In this document: positions 49,955 through 60,008 of the stretch, piece after piece | Numbering within the stretch: position 1 is the first letter of the stretch | Layout: each line of letters opens with the position of its first letter | DNA from: Brevundimonas albigilva | GTDB lineage: Bacteria > Pseudomonadota > Alphaproteobacteria > Caulobacterales > Caulobacteraceae | Assembly: GCF_023503965.1 (NCBI RefSeq) | Contig: NZ_CP097298.1 | Location: 124,001-188,000, forward strand | Length of the DNA stretch: 64,000 nucleotides | Direction: 5' to 3' | Notes under the pieces: generated by a model | Databases searched by the model: none | What the model was told of the DNA's origin: nothing | Seen by the model: only the letters and a program-made list of their open reading frames with translations | Made by a program: the position numbers and the translations under genes

Positions 49955-50446
49955 GTGGTGACCGATACGAAGCAGCTGGGGGTGGAGGCGCAGGACGGGA
50001 TCAACCGTCTCTACCGGCGATACGCCGTCTGGCTGGATCGCCGGTTGCGCCCTCACATCGGCGCCGACGCTGCGGCGGATGTCGTCCAGGAGACCTACCT
50101 CAGGGCGGCGCCTTACGCCGTGTCGGACATCCGCCATCCAAAAGCGTTCCTGCTGCAGATCGCCCTCAATCTGGTCCGCGATGAAAGCCGAAGAGAGGGC
50201 CGACGCCGCCAGAGCCAGGCGCTTCAAAGACCTGCCGAGGCCGAGGCCGCGCCGCAGTTCGACCAAGTCCTTCTCGAACAGGTTATCCGGTCCATGCCGC
50301 AACTCTACCGCGACGTCTTCGTCTTGAACCGCTTTGGCGGTATGACTTATCCCGAGATCTCCGTGTCGCTCGAGATCAGCGTGAAAACGGTGGAATGGCG
50401 AATGTCCAGGGCGCTTCAGTACTGCGCGTCTCGGCTGGACCTGTAG
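49955..50446 (+). CDS. FecI-type ECF sigma factor of the lasso locus
   Basis: 163 residues. Region 2 reads GADAAADVVQETYLRAAPYA and region 4 LNRFGGMTYPEISVSLEISVKTVEWRM. GTG start at 49955. With FecR and a TonB receptor next to it, it would answer to a ligand bound outside and switch on the receptor and isopeptidase genes. Confidence 0.88.
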   Translation: MVTDTKQLGVEAQDGINRLYRRYAVWLDRRLRPHIGADAAADVVQETYLRAAPYAVSDIRHPKAFLLQIALNLVRDESRREGRRRQSQALQRPAEAEAAPQFDQVLLEQVIRSMPQLYRDVFVLNRFGGMTYPEISVSLEISVKTVEWRMSRALQYCASRLDL

Positions 50447-50453
50447 GCAACGG

Positions 50454-51436
50454 ATGATGATCGAGGCTGAAGCCGACATCAGGCGCAAGGAAGCCGCCGA
50501 CTGGTTCAGCAAGTTGAACCAGCGCAAGGTCGACCGCCGACGTGAAGGCGTTCAGCGCGTGGCGGCGAGACCCGGAGAACGCGCGCGCTTTCAGCCGTCT
50601 CGAAGCCATGTGGGACGCGGCAGGGACGCTGGCGCAAAGCCCCGGGATGGCGGGGCTCGCCGACGAGGCCTTGAGTCGGGTCGAAAAGGCGCGCCCGCGC
50701 CGTCGGATGCGGGACGCCGGCCGTCTGATCCCGCTCGGCGTCGCGGGCGCCATGGCGCTTGTGATCGGAGCCGGGAGCCTGACCTGGTGGTCCCTGCAGC
50801 GGCCGGACGCCTACGCCACGGCCATCGGCGAGCAACGCACCGTGCGGCTGGAAGACGGTTCCCGCATCGTCCTCGACACGGACTCGCGGGTCACCGTTCG
50901 CTTCACCGACGCCCGTCGCGTGGTCACGCTCGCAGCAGGACGCGCCATGTTTGAGGTCGAGGGCGACGCCGCGCGGCCTTTCTTCGTCCAGGCGGGCGAC
51001 ACGGAGGTCACCGCCGTCGGCACGCGCTGACGTTCGGCGATCCGGCTCCGGGGCGCGTGTCGTCCTGGTCGAAGGGCGCGTCGACGTTCACAAGCCGTCC
51101 TCGAGGACGGCCCAATGGACCCTGGAGCCCGGCCAGCAGGTCACCACCTCGGGTCCAACGCCCCGGGTCGTCGCGGTCAATGTCCCGGCCGAAACCAGTT
51201 GGACAGTCGGCCGGCTGACCTTTGAGAACACGCCGATCGCTGCGGCCGTGACGGAGGTGAACCGCTACACCTCCAAACCGATCGAGCTTCGCGACGAACG
51301 CATCTCGTCGATCCGGGTCAGCGGCGTTTTCAACGCCGGGGACATCGACGGCTTCGTCGCCGCCCTGCGCGACCTCTATCACCTTGAAGCCGCCACGGCG
51401 GCCGACGGCCATCTGATCCTTTCGGGGCCGGCATGA
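50454..51436 (+). CDS. FecR-type anti-sigma regulator, two apparent frameshifts
   Basis: About 327 residues: a cytoplasmic N-terminus (RRKEAADWFSKLNQRK then KAFSAWRRDPENARAF), one membrane helix (GVAGAMALVIGAGSLTWW) and a periplasmic FecR domain (VRLEDGSRIVLDTDSRVTVR) with a C-terminal secretin/STN-like part. The frame shifts near 50,530 and near 51,027; at the second, CGCTGACG in place of CGCTTCGACG (two bases lost) would restore GTRFDVR, the FecR motif. It relays the receptor signal to the sigma factor. Confidence 0.88.
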
Positions 51437-51527
51437 AAATAATCTGCGTCCGGACTTAGGGGACGCCCCGCGACCCAACGTCTCCTCCCCGCCCCGCAAA
51501 GCCGCGGGTAGAAAAGAGGGGGAGATC

Positions 51528-54479
51528 ATGGGTCACAGGTTCACTTCAACCGCGCTCGCTGCGCTCATGCTGGGTGTCGCGACGCCGGTCATCGCGCAAT
51601 CGACCGAGGCCGTCCGGACGTTCAGCATCGGCGCCGGGCCGCTTGAGCGTAGCCTGCCGGTGTTCGCCCAGCAGAGCGGCCTGCAGATCCTCTATCCCAG
51701 CGCGCTGGTAACCGGCCGACAGGCTCGCGCCCTCACCGGCGAATACACTCCTGAGGCCGCGCTCGCGGAGCTCCTGCGCGGGACGGGCCTGGCCTATCGC
51801 CAGAGCCGCCCGACGGTCTTCGTGCTCGTTGATCCCTCAGCCCGCGCCGAGGCCGAACCGCAGGCCACCCAGCTTGAAGAAATCGTGGTCACGGGGACCT
51901 ATCTGCGGGGCGCGGACAGTCCGTCGCCGGTCACCGTCATCACCCAGGACGACATCGCCCGGCAAGGCCGCGCGACGGTCGCCGAGACCCTCGCCGCCTT
52001 GCCGCAGAACTTCACCGGGGCGGCCTATGAGGGGTCTGCCGGGACAGGCGCAGACCGCACGAGCCGAAACTCGGCTTATGCGACCGGGGTGAACCTGCGG
52101 GGTCTGGGCGCGGATGCAACCCTCGTCCTGGTCAACGGCCGGCGGATCGCGGGCACGGGCAGCGCCGGCGACTTCTCGGACATCTCCAATCTTCCCAGCA
52201 GCGCCATCGCCCGAGCGGATGTGCTGCTCGACGGCGCGTCGGCCCTCTACGGCGCAGACGCGGTCGGCGGTGTGGTCAACATCATCCTGAAGTCACGGTT
52301 CGACGGAGCCGAAACCCGGCTACGTGTTGGCGGCACCAGCGACGGCGGGGCCGAGGAGACTCTCCTGTCTCACAGCGGCGGTTTCAACTGGTCCAACGGC
52401 GGCCTCCTCGCCGCTTACGAATTCCACGACCGCGGCGAGTTGCGCGCCGCCGACCGTCGCGCAACCGCGAATGCGGACCTGCGCCCGCTGGGCGGCTCGG
52501 ACTGGCGCTTCACCTACGCGGCCCCGGGCAACCTCATGGCGTTCGATCCGGTCAGCGGATCCTATGAACCGGTCTACGCCATCCCACGCAATCAGAACGG
52601 CGTGGGCCTCCCGCCTGGAGACTTTCGCCCGGGCGAAGTCAATCTGACCAATCAGATGGAGGGCCTGTGGAGCCTGCCGCACCAGCGCCGGCACAGCCTT
52701 TTCGTGGCGGGCCGGCAGGACCTTCCGGGTGGTTTCAGTCTGGACGGCGACCTTCGCTACACCGACCGGACCTACATCCAGGAGTCGGTGGCCGACATCG
52801 GCATCCTGTTCGTGACGCCGGACAATCCCTTCTTCGTGCCGGTGGCGGGCGAGCCCTATCAGGAGATCGCCTATTCCTTCATCAACGACCTGGGGCCGGG
52901 CCGTGACGAAGGCTTCTCCCGCAGCGTCGGCGGCGCCGTCGGGGTCACGGGTGAACTCGCCGGATGGAACCTCGCGGCCTATCTGAGCGGAGGTCGGGAG
53001 ACTACCGGGCTTATGGCCTCGAACCGGGTCCAGACGACCCGGCTCGACGAAGCCCTCGGCTCTACGCCGAACAATCCGGGAACCACCTTCAACCCGGCCG
53101 TCGACGGCTACTTCAATCCCTATGGCGATCCCGCCGCCCATAGCCCGGCCCTGTTGGCCTTCATCGGGTCCGGCTACCTTCGGTCCGAGAACATCAGCAC
53201 GGTCGGCTCCTTCAACCTCAAGGCCGACGGCGTCCTCTTCGCCCTGCCAGGCGGGGACCTGCGCATGGCCGTCGGTGTCGACTATCGCCAGGAGCGTTTC
53301 GAAACCTCCGGCGAGAATTTCATCTCCGGCGCAGCGCTGCGCATCGCCGCCCCGACGGCGTTCGAGCGCGACGTCTCGGCCGCCTTCGTCGAACTGCGCG
53401 CGCCGCTCGTGGGGCCCGACAACGCCCGGCCCGGCCTCGAACGGTTGGAGCTGTCCCTTGCCGGTCGTGTCGAGGACCATGAGGGGATCGGCCAGACCAG
53501 CAATCCCAAGGTCGGCGTCCTCTACAACCCGACCCCCGACCTGCTCCTGCGCGCCAGCTACGGCACCTCGTTCCGCGCCCCTTCGCTGAGGGAGTTGAAC
53601 AGCGCCTACCGGCTCGGCCCGGTGTTCCTGGACCGCGCCGGCGCCAATGTGATCAGCATCGTCCAGTACGGGGGCAACCCGAATCTCATCCCGGAGACCG
53701 CGGAGTCCTGGACGGCGGGCTTCGTCTGGACGCCCGCCGCCGCCGAAGGTCTCCGGATCGAGGGCGGCTGGTTCCGGACGACCTTCGAGGACCGGATCGC
53801 GACCCCGGTCGCGGAGAACCTGATCAATGCGCTCAATGATCCGACCCTGGCCCCTTTCATCCGCTATGTGAGCCCCGGCTCAAACGCGGACGACCGGGCC
53901 TATGTCCAGTCCCTGCTCGGCCACCCGGGCAACTTCAATCCGAACGTCTTCCCGGCGACCGCCTACGGCGCCGTCATCGATAGCCGCTACGTCAATGCTT
54001 CGGCCGTGGAGGTCGAGGGGCTCGACCTTTCGACCCGCTATCGCTTCACCCTGGGGTCGGATGACATCTCGCTCGACGCGAGCGTGACCCATCTGCTGAC
54101 CAACGACCGGACGGTCACGGCTGCGTCGCCCACCGAGGACCTGCTCGGCGCCCCGAACTTTCCCGCCCGGTGGCGGGGCCGCTTCGGCGCCCAGTGGCAG
54201 CGGGGCCCGCTCACCCTCGGCAGCGCCCTCAACCACGTCAGCGGAGGACGCGATCGGGTCAACGGACGCGGGATCGATGACTGGATCACCCTGGACGGCC
54301 AGGTCCGCTACGACTTCGGGAGCGGATGGGGCGAAGGCCTTTCGCTCACCCTCAATGTGCTCAACCTGACCAATGAGGAGCCGCCCTTCTACGATGCGCC
54401 GGCGGGGATCGGTTACGACGCCGCCAACACCAATGTGCTGGGCCGGCAGATCTCCCTTCAGCTCGTCAAGCGCTGGTGA
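51528..54479 (+). CDS. TonB-dependent receptor with signalling (STN) domain
   Basis: 983 residues: signal peptide (cut near TPVIAQ), STN domain at about residues 30-110 (TFSIGAGPLERSLPVFAQQSGLQI), TonB box region near EEIVVTGTYLRG, plug domain (VTVITQDDIARQGRATVAET) and 22-strand barrel ending in LQLVKRW. The STN domain contacts FecR. In clusters of the astexin type such a receptor imports the lasso peptide, which is the role I infer here. Preceded by GGGGGAGATC. Confidence 0.9.
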   Translation: MGHRFTSTALAALMLGVATPVIAQSTEAVRTFSIGAGPLERSLPVFAQQSGLQILYPSALVTGRQARALTGEYTPEAALAELLRGTGLAYRQSRPTVFVLVDPSARAEAEPQATQLEEIVVTGTYLRGADSPSPVTVITQDDIARQGRATVAETLAALPQNFTGAAYEGSAGTGADRTSRNSAYATGVNLRGLGADATLVLVNGRRIAGTGSAGDFSDISNLPSSAIARADVLLDGASALYGADAVGGVVNIILKSRFDGAETRLRVGGTSDGGAEETLLSHSGGFNWSNGGLLAAYEFHDRGELRAADRRATANADLRPLGGSDWRFTYAAPGNLMAFDPVSGSYEPVYAIPRNQNGVGLPPGDFRPGEVNLTNQMEGLWSLPHQRRHSLFVAGRQDLPGGFSLDGDLRYTDRTYIQESVADIGILFVTPDNPFFVPVAGEPYQEIAYSFINDLGPGRDEGFSRSVGGAVGVTGELAGWNLAAYLSGGRETTGLMASNRVQTTRLDEALGSTPNNPGTTFNPAVDGYFNPYGDPAAHSPALLAFIGSGYLRSENISTVGSFNLKADGVLFALPGGDLRMAVGVDYRQERFETSGENFISGAALRIAAPTAFERDVSAAFVELRAPLVGPDNARPGLERLELSLAGRVEDHEGIGQTSNPKVGVLYNPTPDLLLRASYGTSFRAPSLRELNSAYRLGPVFLDRAGANVISIVQYGGNPNLIPETAESWTAGFVWTPAAAEGLRIEGGWFRTTFEDRIATPVAENLINALNDPTLAPFIRYVSPGSNADDRAYVQSLLGHPGNFNPNVFPATAYGAVIDSRYVNASAVEVEGLDLSTRYRFTLGSDDISLDASVTHLLTNDRTVTAASPTEDLLGAPNFPARWRGRFGAQWQRGPLTLGSALNHVSGGRDRVNGRGIDDWITLDGQVRYDFGSGWGEGLSLTLNVLNLTNEEPPFYDAPAGIGYDAANTNVLGRQISLQLVKRW

Positions 54480-54485
54480 GCGTCC

Positions 54486-56868
54486 ATGCGCATGGTCGCT
54501 TTCGCCCTCGCGGGCCTGCTCGCGACGGCGGGCCCGGCGTTGGCCAGGCAAGAGCCGCTCACGGTGGATGTCATTCTGGGGCTCGAGAGCTTCGGACGGG
54601 TCGCGATCGATCCGTCCGGCGCGGTCGCCGTCTTCGAGGAGCGGCGCGCCCGAGGCGATCTCCCCCGCCATGATCTGGAGGCCGAAGGCGCCAACCGGTA
54701 CGCCCGGCTGTACCGCATCGACCTCGACGCCCCCGACCATCCGCGACCGCTCCTGACGATGGACGAAGACGCCGGCTATTCCGTCGGCGCCTTCTCGCCC
54801 AGCGGTCGGCGTCTGGCCGTGTTTCGGCTCCGGAACGACGAATGGCGGCTGGGAATCGTCGAGATCGCCGCGGGGGAGGTGGTGTGGACCGATGTGGCGC
54901 CGGAGCTTAGCCTGTGGGGCCGGTCCCTGGAATGGCTCACGGACGACACCCTCGTCGTGCTTGGCATGCCGGACGGGGCGCTTCCTCCAAGACTGGCGGG
55001 CCCCCGCGCCGAACAGGCACGCCTGCTGGCGCTGAGGGCGGCGGCGACGGCCGGGTCGCCGGCTGCGATCACGGTGGGCGAAGACGGCCCGCCGGAAGCC
55101 TTGCCGCCGCGACGTCTCTGGCGGATCGACGCCGTCACCGGAGAGGCCGCGGCGATCGCCGACGGTCCCTTCCTCGACCTCGAGGTCTCTCCGGACGGAC
55201 GATACGCCGCGCTTCTGCTGGACGGCCCCCTCCTGCCGCCGCCCTCCGCCGATACCGCGAGCGAGGTGCGCCGCGCCCGGGGGCTGGAGCTCGTCGAGCT
55301 GACCACCGGGGCCGCCGTCCGGCCGCCCGAAGCCGGCAACATCTCCACGAGCCTGCTGGCCTGGTCGCCGGCCTCCGACGCCCTTCTGGTGGCGACGATC
55401 GGCGACGAACCGGCCCGGCTCCTGACCGTCGCTCCGGACGGCGCGGCGCGGGATGTGACCCCGGCCGGGGCGCACCCGACCACGCCGATCGACTTCCAGG
55501 GCATGGCCACGGCCGAGGGCGGCTGGTTGGGCGGTGTCCCGATCTTCAAGGGCCGCTCCGCATCCGGCGAGGGCTGGTTCGTCGCAGGGGCCGACGCCCA
55601 GCCGCTCACAGGCCTGTCTCCGGACGCCCGACTCGTCGCCGAGGGTCGCTCCTCGGTTCTGTTCGCCAGCGGCGGTCGCGTCATCCGCCTCGGCGCAGAC
55701 GGCGAGTCCGTCGATCTCGGGGCCGCCGCCTCGGCGGTGAACCCGCGCGGTCCCTTCGGATTGCGGGCTCAGAGCGGTCCGCTGAAGGCGGACTTCGCGG
55801 TGATCGAACGTCCCGACGGGCGACTGTGCCAGGCCTGGGCCGATCCCGGGGCCGAGCCCCGATGCGTCGCGGCGACGCCTGGGGCCGCGATCAGCTGGAG
55901 CCAGGGGATCGGCCTCGACCGGAGCGGGCCGGAGGCCGAACCGAATACGCTTCGCCTCCAGCGCGGCCATAGCCGGGAGGTGGTCTGGCGGCTGAACCCC
56001 GAGCTCGACCGGATCGCGGTCGCGGGCGCCCCGGCGCATCACCGGCGTTGGCGGCGCGGGCGGCTGGCTCTATTCGCCGTCGAACCCGACAGCGACGCCG
56101 CCCGTGATCGTGGTGCCCTATCAGGGCGAGGCCTACCCCGCCCCGCCGTGGTGGATGCGGCGGAGTCCACCGGCCTGTCGCTGGCGCCCCAGCTGATGGT
56201 CGCGGCGGGCTACGCCATCCTCATCCCGGACCTCCCCGCGACCCCGGAACCGGCGGACGGCCTCGCCCAGCGCATCCTGTCGGTCGTCGACGCCGCGGCG
56301 GCGGAGGGGCTGGTCGATGCGGAGCGCATTGGTCTGTGGGGCTGGAGCTTCGGCGCCTGGTCCGCCGTGATGAGCGCTGCCCAGTCTCCCCGCTTCGACG
56401 CCGTGGTGGCGTTAAACGGGCCGATGAATTTCTCGACGGTCATCGGAGACGTCGGTTCGACCCTGCGGCTGGAGGGCGGGCATGCGCTCGCCGCGACGGC
56501 CGGCGCCCGCTGGCTGGAATCCGGGCCAGGCCGAGATGCGTGACGCCTACTGGCGCGCCCCCGACCGGTATCGGCGCAACAGTCCGTTCGAGCAGGCGGA
56601 CCGCATCACCGCGCCGACGCTTCTCGTGGTGGGCGAGTATGACCTGATGCTGGGCCAGTCGGAGCAGCTCTATGGCGCCCTGCACCGTCTGAACCGCCCG
56701 GTGGCCCTGACCCTGCTCATCGGCGAGGACCACGGGGTTCAGAGCCCGGGCAACATCCGGCTCTATTACGACCAGGTCCGCGACTGGTTCGACCGGCATC
56801 TCAGGGGTTCCGGTGGTCCAGCCGTTCCCGCCAGCGCCGCACCCAGGCCTCCGTCAGGGCCAGACTGA
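54486..56868 (+). CDS. S9-family peptidase, probable lasso peptide isopeptidase, three apparent frameshifts
   Basis: About 790 residues: signal peptide (MRMVAFALAGLLATAGPALA), a beta-propeller domain and a C-terminal alpha/beta-hydrolase domain. The nucleophile is in LWGWSFGAWSAVM; the Asp in VVGEYDLMLG and the His in IGEDHGVQSP complete the triad. The frame shifts near 56,030, returns near 56,155, and shifts near 56,515; the middle segment reads GGWLYSPSNPTATPPVIVVPY, as expected for the family. Lasso isopeptidases of this type open the macrolactam ring. It starts seven bases after the receptor and converges on the cyclase gene, overlapping it by 68 bases. Confidence 0.85.
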
Positions 56869-58516
56869 GCAGGTGGGAATGGCCGCCACGCCACAGCAGG
56901 GCGTCCCGGGTGAGGCGGTCCTCCAGGCCGGGATCGATCAGCCCCGCCTCGGCCAGGGCGCCGCCGAGCAGATAGTCGCGCAGGAAGTCCAGGTGCGCGG
57001 CGACCGCGTTGCCATAGTAGGCGCCCAGTTCGCCCTTCGAGCGGCGATCGAGGATCGAGGGCGGCAAGACATCCGCGAAGGCGGCGCGCGCGGCGGCGCG
57101 ATCCCGTCCGCCCCAGGTCAGATCGACCGCCGACAGGGCCAGCCCCGCCTCCATCACCGGCTGGCTGAGCAGCGGATTGAGGCAGGGACCGAGACGGCTG
57201 CGGACCGCCAGCCCCTGGAAGGTCTGACAGAAGGCCAGGGCGGACATCTGCAAGGCCTTGGCTGGCGGGACGCCGCCCAGATCGTCGAGCCAGGGGTGAT
57301 CCCAGTCTGCGCGATGGCGGACCTCCTCGCGCCAGTCCTTCGCCAGCGCCGTCGGCCACAGGGGGCGCCGCAGCCAGCGCGAGAGCCGATGCAGGACCGC
57401 CAATCGCGCGCGACCGCGCCGCTCCCAGATCTCGTCCAGCCCGATCAGCAGGCTGGGCATCTGAAAGAAGACCGCGTCGCCGCCCTGCCCCGTCAGCGAG
57501 CCCCAGCCGCCTGTCGCCTCGATCCGGTCGGCGATGTCGTCGTTGTAGTCGGGATCGATGTCGTTGGCCGCCGGCCGGAAGGTCTCGGCGCAGGCGGCCA
57601 GACGCACGGCGTCGAGTCTGAGGCCGTCGCGGCGGACTTCGGTCAACGCGAAGCCATGCCTTTCCGCCACCGCCCGGGCGTAGGCCCGCTCGTCGCCCTC
57701 GGGCTGATCGACGTAATGGTTGACCCAGGCGGCGACGTTGCGGCGTTGGTCGGCGGTCAGGACGCCCGCCACGATGGCGGAGTCCAGGCCGCCGCTGACC
57801 TCGGTGATCCAGGGCCTGTCGCCCGCCAGCGCCCGCACCGACCGTTGCACCGCCCCTCGGAGGTCGGGAGGCGGACGCGAACCCCGGTCCCGGTACACCT
57901 CCGCGGGCCGCCAGATCTGGCGACCTTGGTTGACGCCCTCCCCAACGACCCGCAGTTCGCCACCGGCGACGGCCTGCAATCCGGTTAGGGCCAGTCGATG
58001 TCGATATTCGCCGGGGCGGGCCACCAGGGCGGCGACCGCGTCCCAATCCAGCGCGATCCCGTCGGGCAGCCAGGGATCGATGACCGCCGCGGCGCTCGTC
58101 GAGATCAAGGTCACGCCGGCCTTGCGCCAGACGACGCAGTCCAGGGCGCCCGACGGGTCGCGGAGCACGGCGACGTCGCCCTCGACCCGCCGGACCAGCA
58201 GGTAGCGCCCCCAATGGTCCGAACAGACCGTGCGGGCCTGCGCCGCGTCCAGCCGTCGGCATCCCAGGGCGCCGCGCGCCCGCAGCGACAGCGCCTGGCC
58301 CTCGCGGTCGTAGATCTCGCCGAGCACCACGCCGTGCCCGTCGAGCCCCCGCGCCACCTCGAGCCGTCCGCCGGTCGGGGCGAACACCTGGATGAAGGGG
58401 TCATGCGACTTGCGCGACCAGCCGGCCCGGCTCAGGCGCTGTCGAAGCGGCGCGACCAAGGCGTCGAGCGCAGCCGGATTGTCGCCGACCAGAATGATCG
58501 CAGAGTCCGCCGCCAC
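56801..58516 (-). CDS. Lasso peptide cyclase (asparagine-synthetase-like, C protein)
   Basis: 571 residues. It closes the isopeptide ring of the lasso peptide after adenylating a Glu or Asp side chain. The N-terminal half is a glutamine-amidotransferase-like region without the catalytic cysteine (ADSAIILVGDNPAAL); the synthetase half has the PP-loop ITEVSGGLDSAIVAG and QGGDAVFFQMPS. GTG start at 58516, one base beyond the B stop, so B and C are coupled. Confidence 0.88.
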   Translation of the reverse strand: MAADSAIILVGDNPAALDALVAPLRQRLSRAGWSRKSHDPFIQVFAPTGGRLEVARGLDGHGVVLGEIYDREGQALSLRARGALGCRRLDAAQARTVCSDHWGRYLLVRRVEGDVAVLRDPSGALDCVVWRKAGVTLISTSAAAVIDPWLPDGIALDWDAVAALVARPGEYRHRLALTGLQAVAGGELRVVGEGVNQGRQIWRPAEVYRDRGSRPPPDLRGAVQRSVRALAGDRPWITEVSGGLDSAIVAGVLTADQRRNVAAWVNHYVDQPEGDERAYARAVAERHGFALTEVRRDGLRLDAVRLAACAETFRPAANDIDPDYNDDIADRIEATGGWGSLTGQGGDAVFFQMPSLLIGLDEIWERRGRARLAVLHRLSRWLRRPLWPTALAKDWREEVRHRADWDHPWLDDLGGVPPAKALQMSALAFCQTFQGLAVRSRLGPCLNPLLSQPVMEAGLALSAVDLTWGGRDRAAARAAFADVLPPSILDRRSKGELGAYYGNAVAAHLDFLRDYLLGGALAEAGLIDPGLEDRLTRDALLWRGGHSHLLSLALTEAWVRRWRERLDHRNP

Positions 58517-58517
58517 C

Positions 58518-59113
58518 TCAGATCACCAGGATCGGTCGATAGACGGTCAGGGTTTCCGGGGCTTCGCTGACGCACTGGTCTCCGCTCTGCAACCAGCAAT
58601 GGGCGAGAAAGGGGAAGGTGCGGACCCCGAACACCCAGTCCGCGTCCAGATCCGCGGCGTTCACGAAGCGCAGCAGCAGTTCCGCCTGAAGCAGACAGGC
58701 GCCGGTCCAGGGCGCCAGCGGCAGCAACTGGCGGAACACCTCGACCCGCGCGGCGAGCGCCTCGGGATCCGACCGGCGACCGCGACGCCGGGCGTATCGC
58801 CGGCTGAGGTCCAGAAGTGTCGGCCGACGCCGCACCGCTTCGACCCAGATGACGCCGAAGGTAACGAGGTCCCGCAGCGTCGGCCGGATCGGCGGCGCAG
58901 GCGGCAGGCGCGCCGACGGCAGGGCCGGCGGCGGGCTCCGATCTTCCGGCGCCGACGTGGGATGCAGCAACTCCTCGGCGGCCAGGCGAAGAAGATCGTC
59001 TATCGACCCCAGCGCCCGCCGTCCCTCGATCCGGAGATCGCCGCACTCCGGCAGGCACAGATAATCGTCCGCGGCGAGATCGAGCAGGACCAGATCGTCG
59101 CCGACACGGACTT
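58518..59113 (-). pseudogene. Lasso peptide B protein (B1-B2 fusion), start lost
   Basis: Frame from about 59,113 to 58,518. The N-terminal RRE (PqqD-like) part reads VRVGDDLVLLDLAADDYLCL and the B2 cysteine-protease part PWTGACLLQAELLLRF with DWVFGVRTFPFLAHCWLQ, giving the Cys-His-Asp set of leader peptidases. Upstream of VRVGDD the frame has no start and turns into sequence that reads the other way as a MAPEG gene; about ten N-terminal residues are missing. A TTG at 58970 would give only the B2 half. The precursor gene normally sits just upstream and is absent. Confidence 0.85.
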
Positions 59114-59356
59114 CAGAACACCCTGGAGCAGACGGTCCTGGCGGTGGGCGCCCACCTGGTGCTCGCCACCGTGCTGCGCGGCGAGGAGATGGTCGTGCTG
59201 CCGGTGCTGGTCGCCCTCTATCTGATCGGCCGCGTGTTGTTCGCCCACGGTTATGCCCGGGGCGCGGCGGCCAGGGCCTTCGGCATGGCCCTTACCGGCG
59301 CTTCCACGATCGCCGCCTTCGGCGCCGCCATCGTCCTCATGGGGCTGGGCCGATGA
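59113..59356 (+). pseudogene. MAPEG-family membrane protein, 5' half lost
   Basis: Reads LQNTLEQTVLAVGAHLVLAT then VALYLIGRVLFAHGYARGAA, the C-terminal three helices of MAPEG proteins (eicosanoid and glutathione metabolism family) ending at GLGR. The usual N-terminal helix, some 50 residues, is absent: the frame starts at the junction with the lasso B gene. An in-frame ATG at 59144 would leave only 70 residues. Confidence 0.7.
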
Positions 59357-59410
59357 TCCTTTTCCGTCCTGCGCCTGCCGCCCTTCAGCCCGCTGCTGCG
59401 AGATGATGCG

Positions 59411-59845
59411 ATGACCCTGCCCTCCCCGGCCTCGTCCGGCCTGCGCCCTATCGGCAAGCTCGCCGCGGCCACCGGCGTCAAGGTCCCGACCATCCGCTTC
59501 TACGAGGAGATCGGCCTGCTTCCCGCCGCCCCGCGCACCGCCAGCGACCGGCGGATGTATGACGACGCGGCGGAACGCCGCCTGTCGTTCATTCGGCATG
59601 CACGGCAATTGGGCTTCGATCTGGACTCGATCCGCTCCCTGCTGGATCTGTCCGATCACCCTGATCGGCCCTGCGCCGAAGCCAGCATCCTCGCCGAACG
59701 TCATCTGGCGGAGGTGACGCATAAGATCGCCCGACTCCGGGCCCTGCAACGCGAGCTTTCGCGGATGACGGCGGAATGTGCCGGCGGCCGCGTGTCCGCC
59801 TGCAAGGTGATCGAAGCCCTGCACGATCCCTCGGCGCCGGTTTGA
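59411..59845 (+). CDS. MerR-family regulator (metal-sensing type)
   Basis: 144 residues with the MerR winged helix (IGKLAAATGVKVPTIRFYEEIGLLP) and metal-site cysteines in RPCAEA and AECAGGRVSACKVIEAL, the layout of CadR/PbrR-like sensors. The start at 59411 is an ATG 55 bases after the MAPEG remnant. Its metal and target genes are not evident; no dyad with a long spacer was noticed next to it. Confidence 0.85.
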   Translation: MTLPSPASSGLRPIGKLAAATGVKVPTIRFYEEIGLLPAAPRTASDRRMYDDAAERRLSFIRHARQLGFDLDSIRSLLDLSDHPDRPCAEASILAERHLAEVTHKIARLRALQRELSRMTAECAGGRVSACKVIEALHDPSAPV

Positions 59846-60008
59846 AGACGAACCCGACCCGGGTTTGCACCGCTCCTCGGCCTCGCCGTGCAGGTCGGCG
59901 CTGAAGGTCAGAACGGGCCCGGGATGATGCAGGAGCCATTGGGTCACCGCGACGTTTTGAGTAATCCCGCGGCCCTCGTCGCGCTCCCTTCGTCCATGGA
60001 GGACTTCG

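Noticed and set aside
52320..56042. Long minus-strand open frames opposite the TonB receptor and isopeptidase genes
   Set aside because: Same antisense effect; the plus-strand proteins carry complete family motifs.
59000..59947. Minus-strand frame of 315 codons over the MAPEG remnant and MerR gene
   Set aside because: No start with a leader, low-complexity Gly/Arg/Gln text, and opposed to a clear MerR gene; the lasso B text is in another frame.
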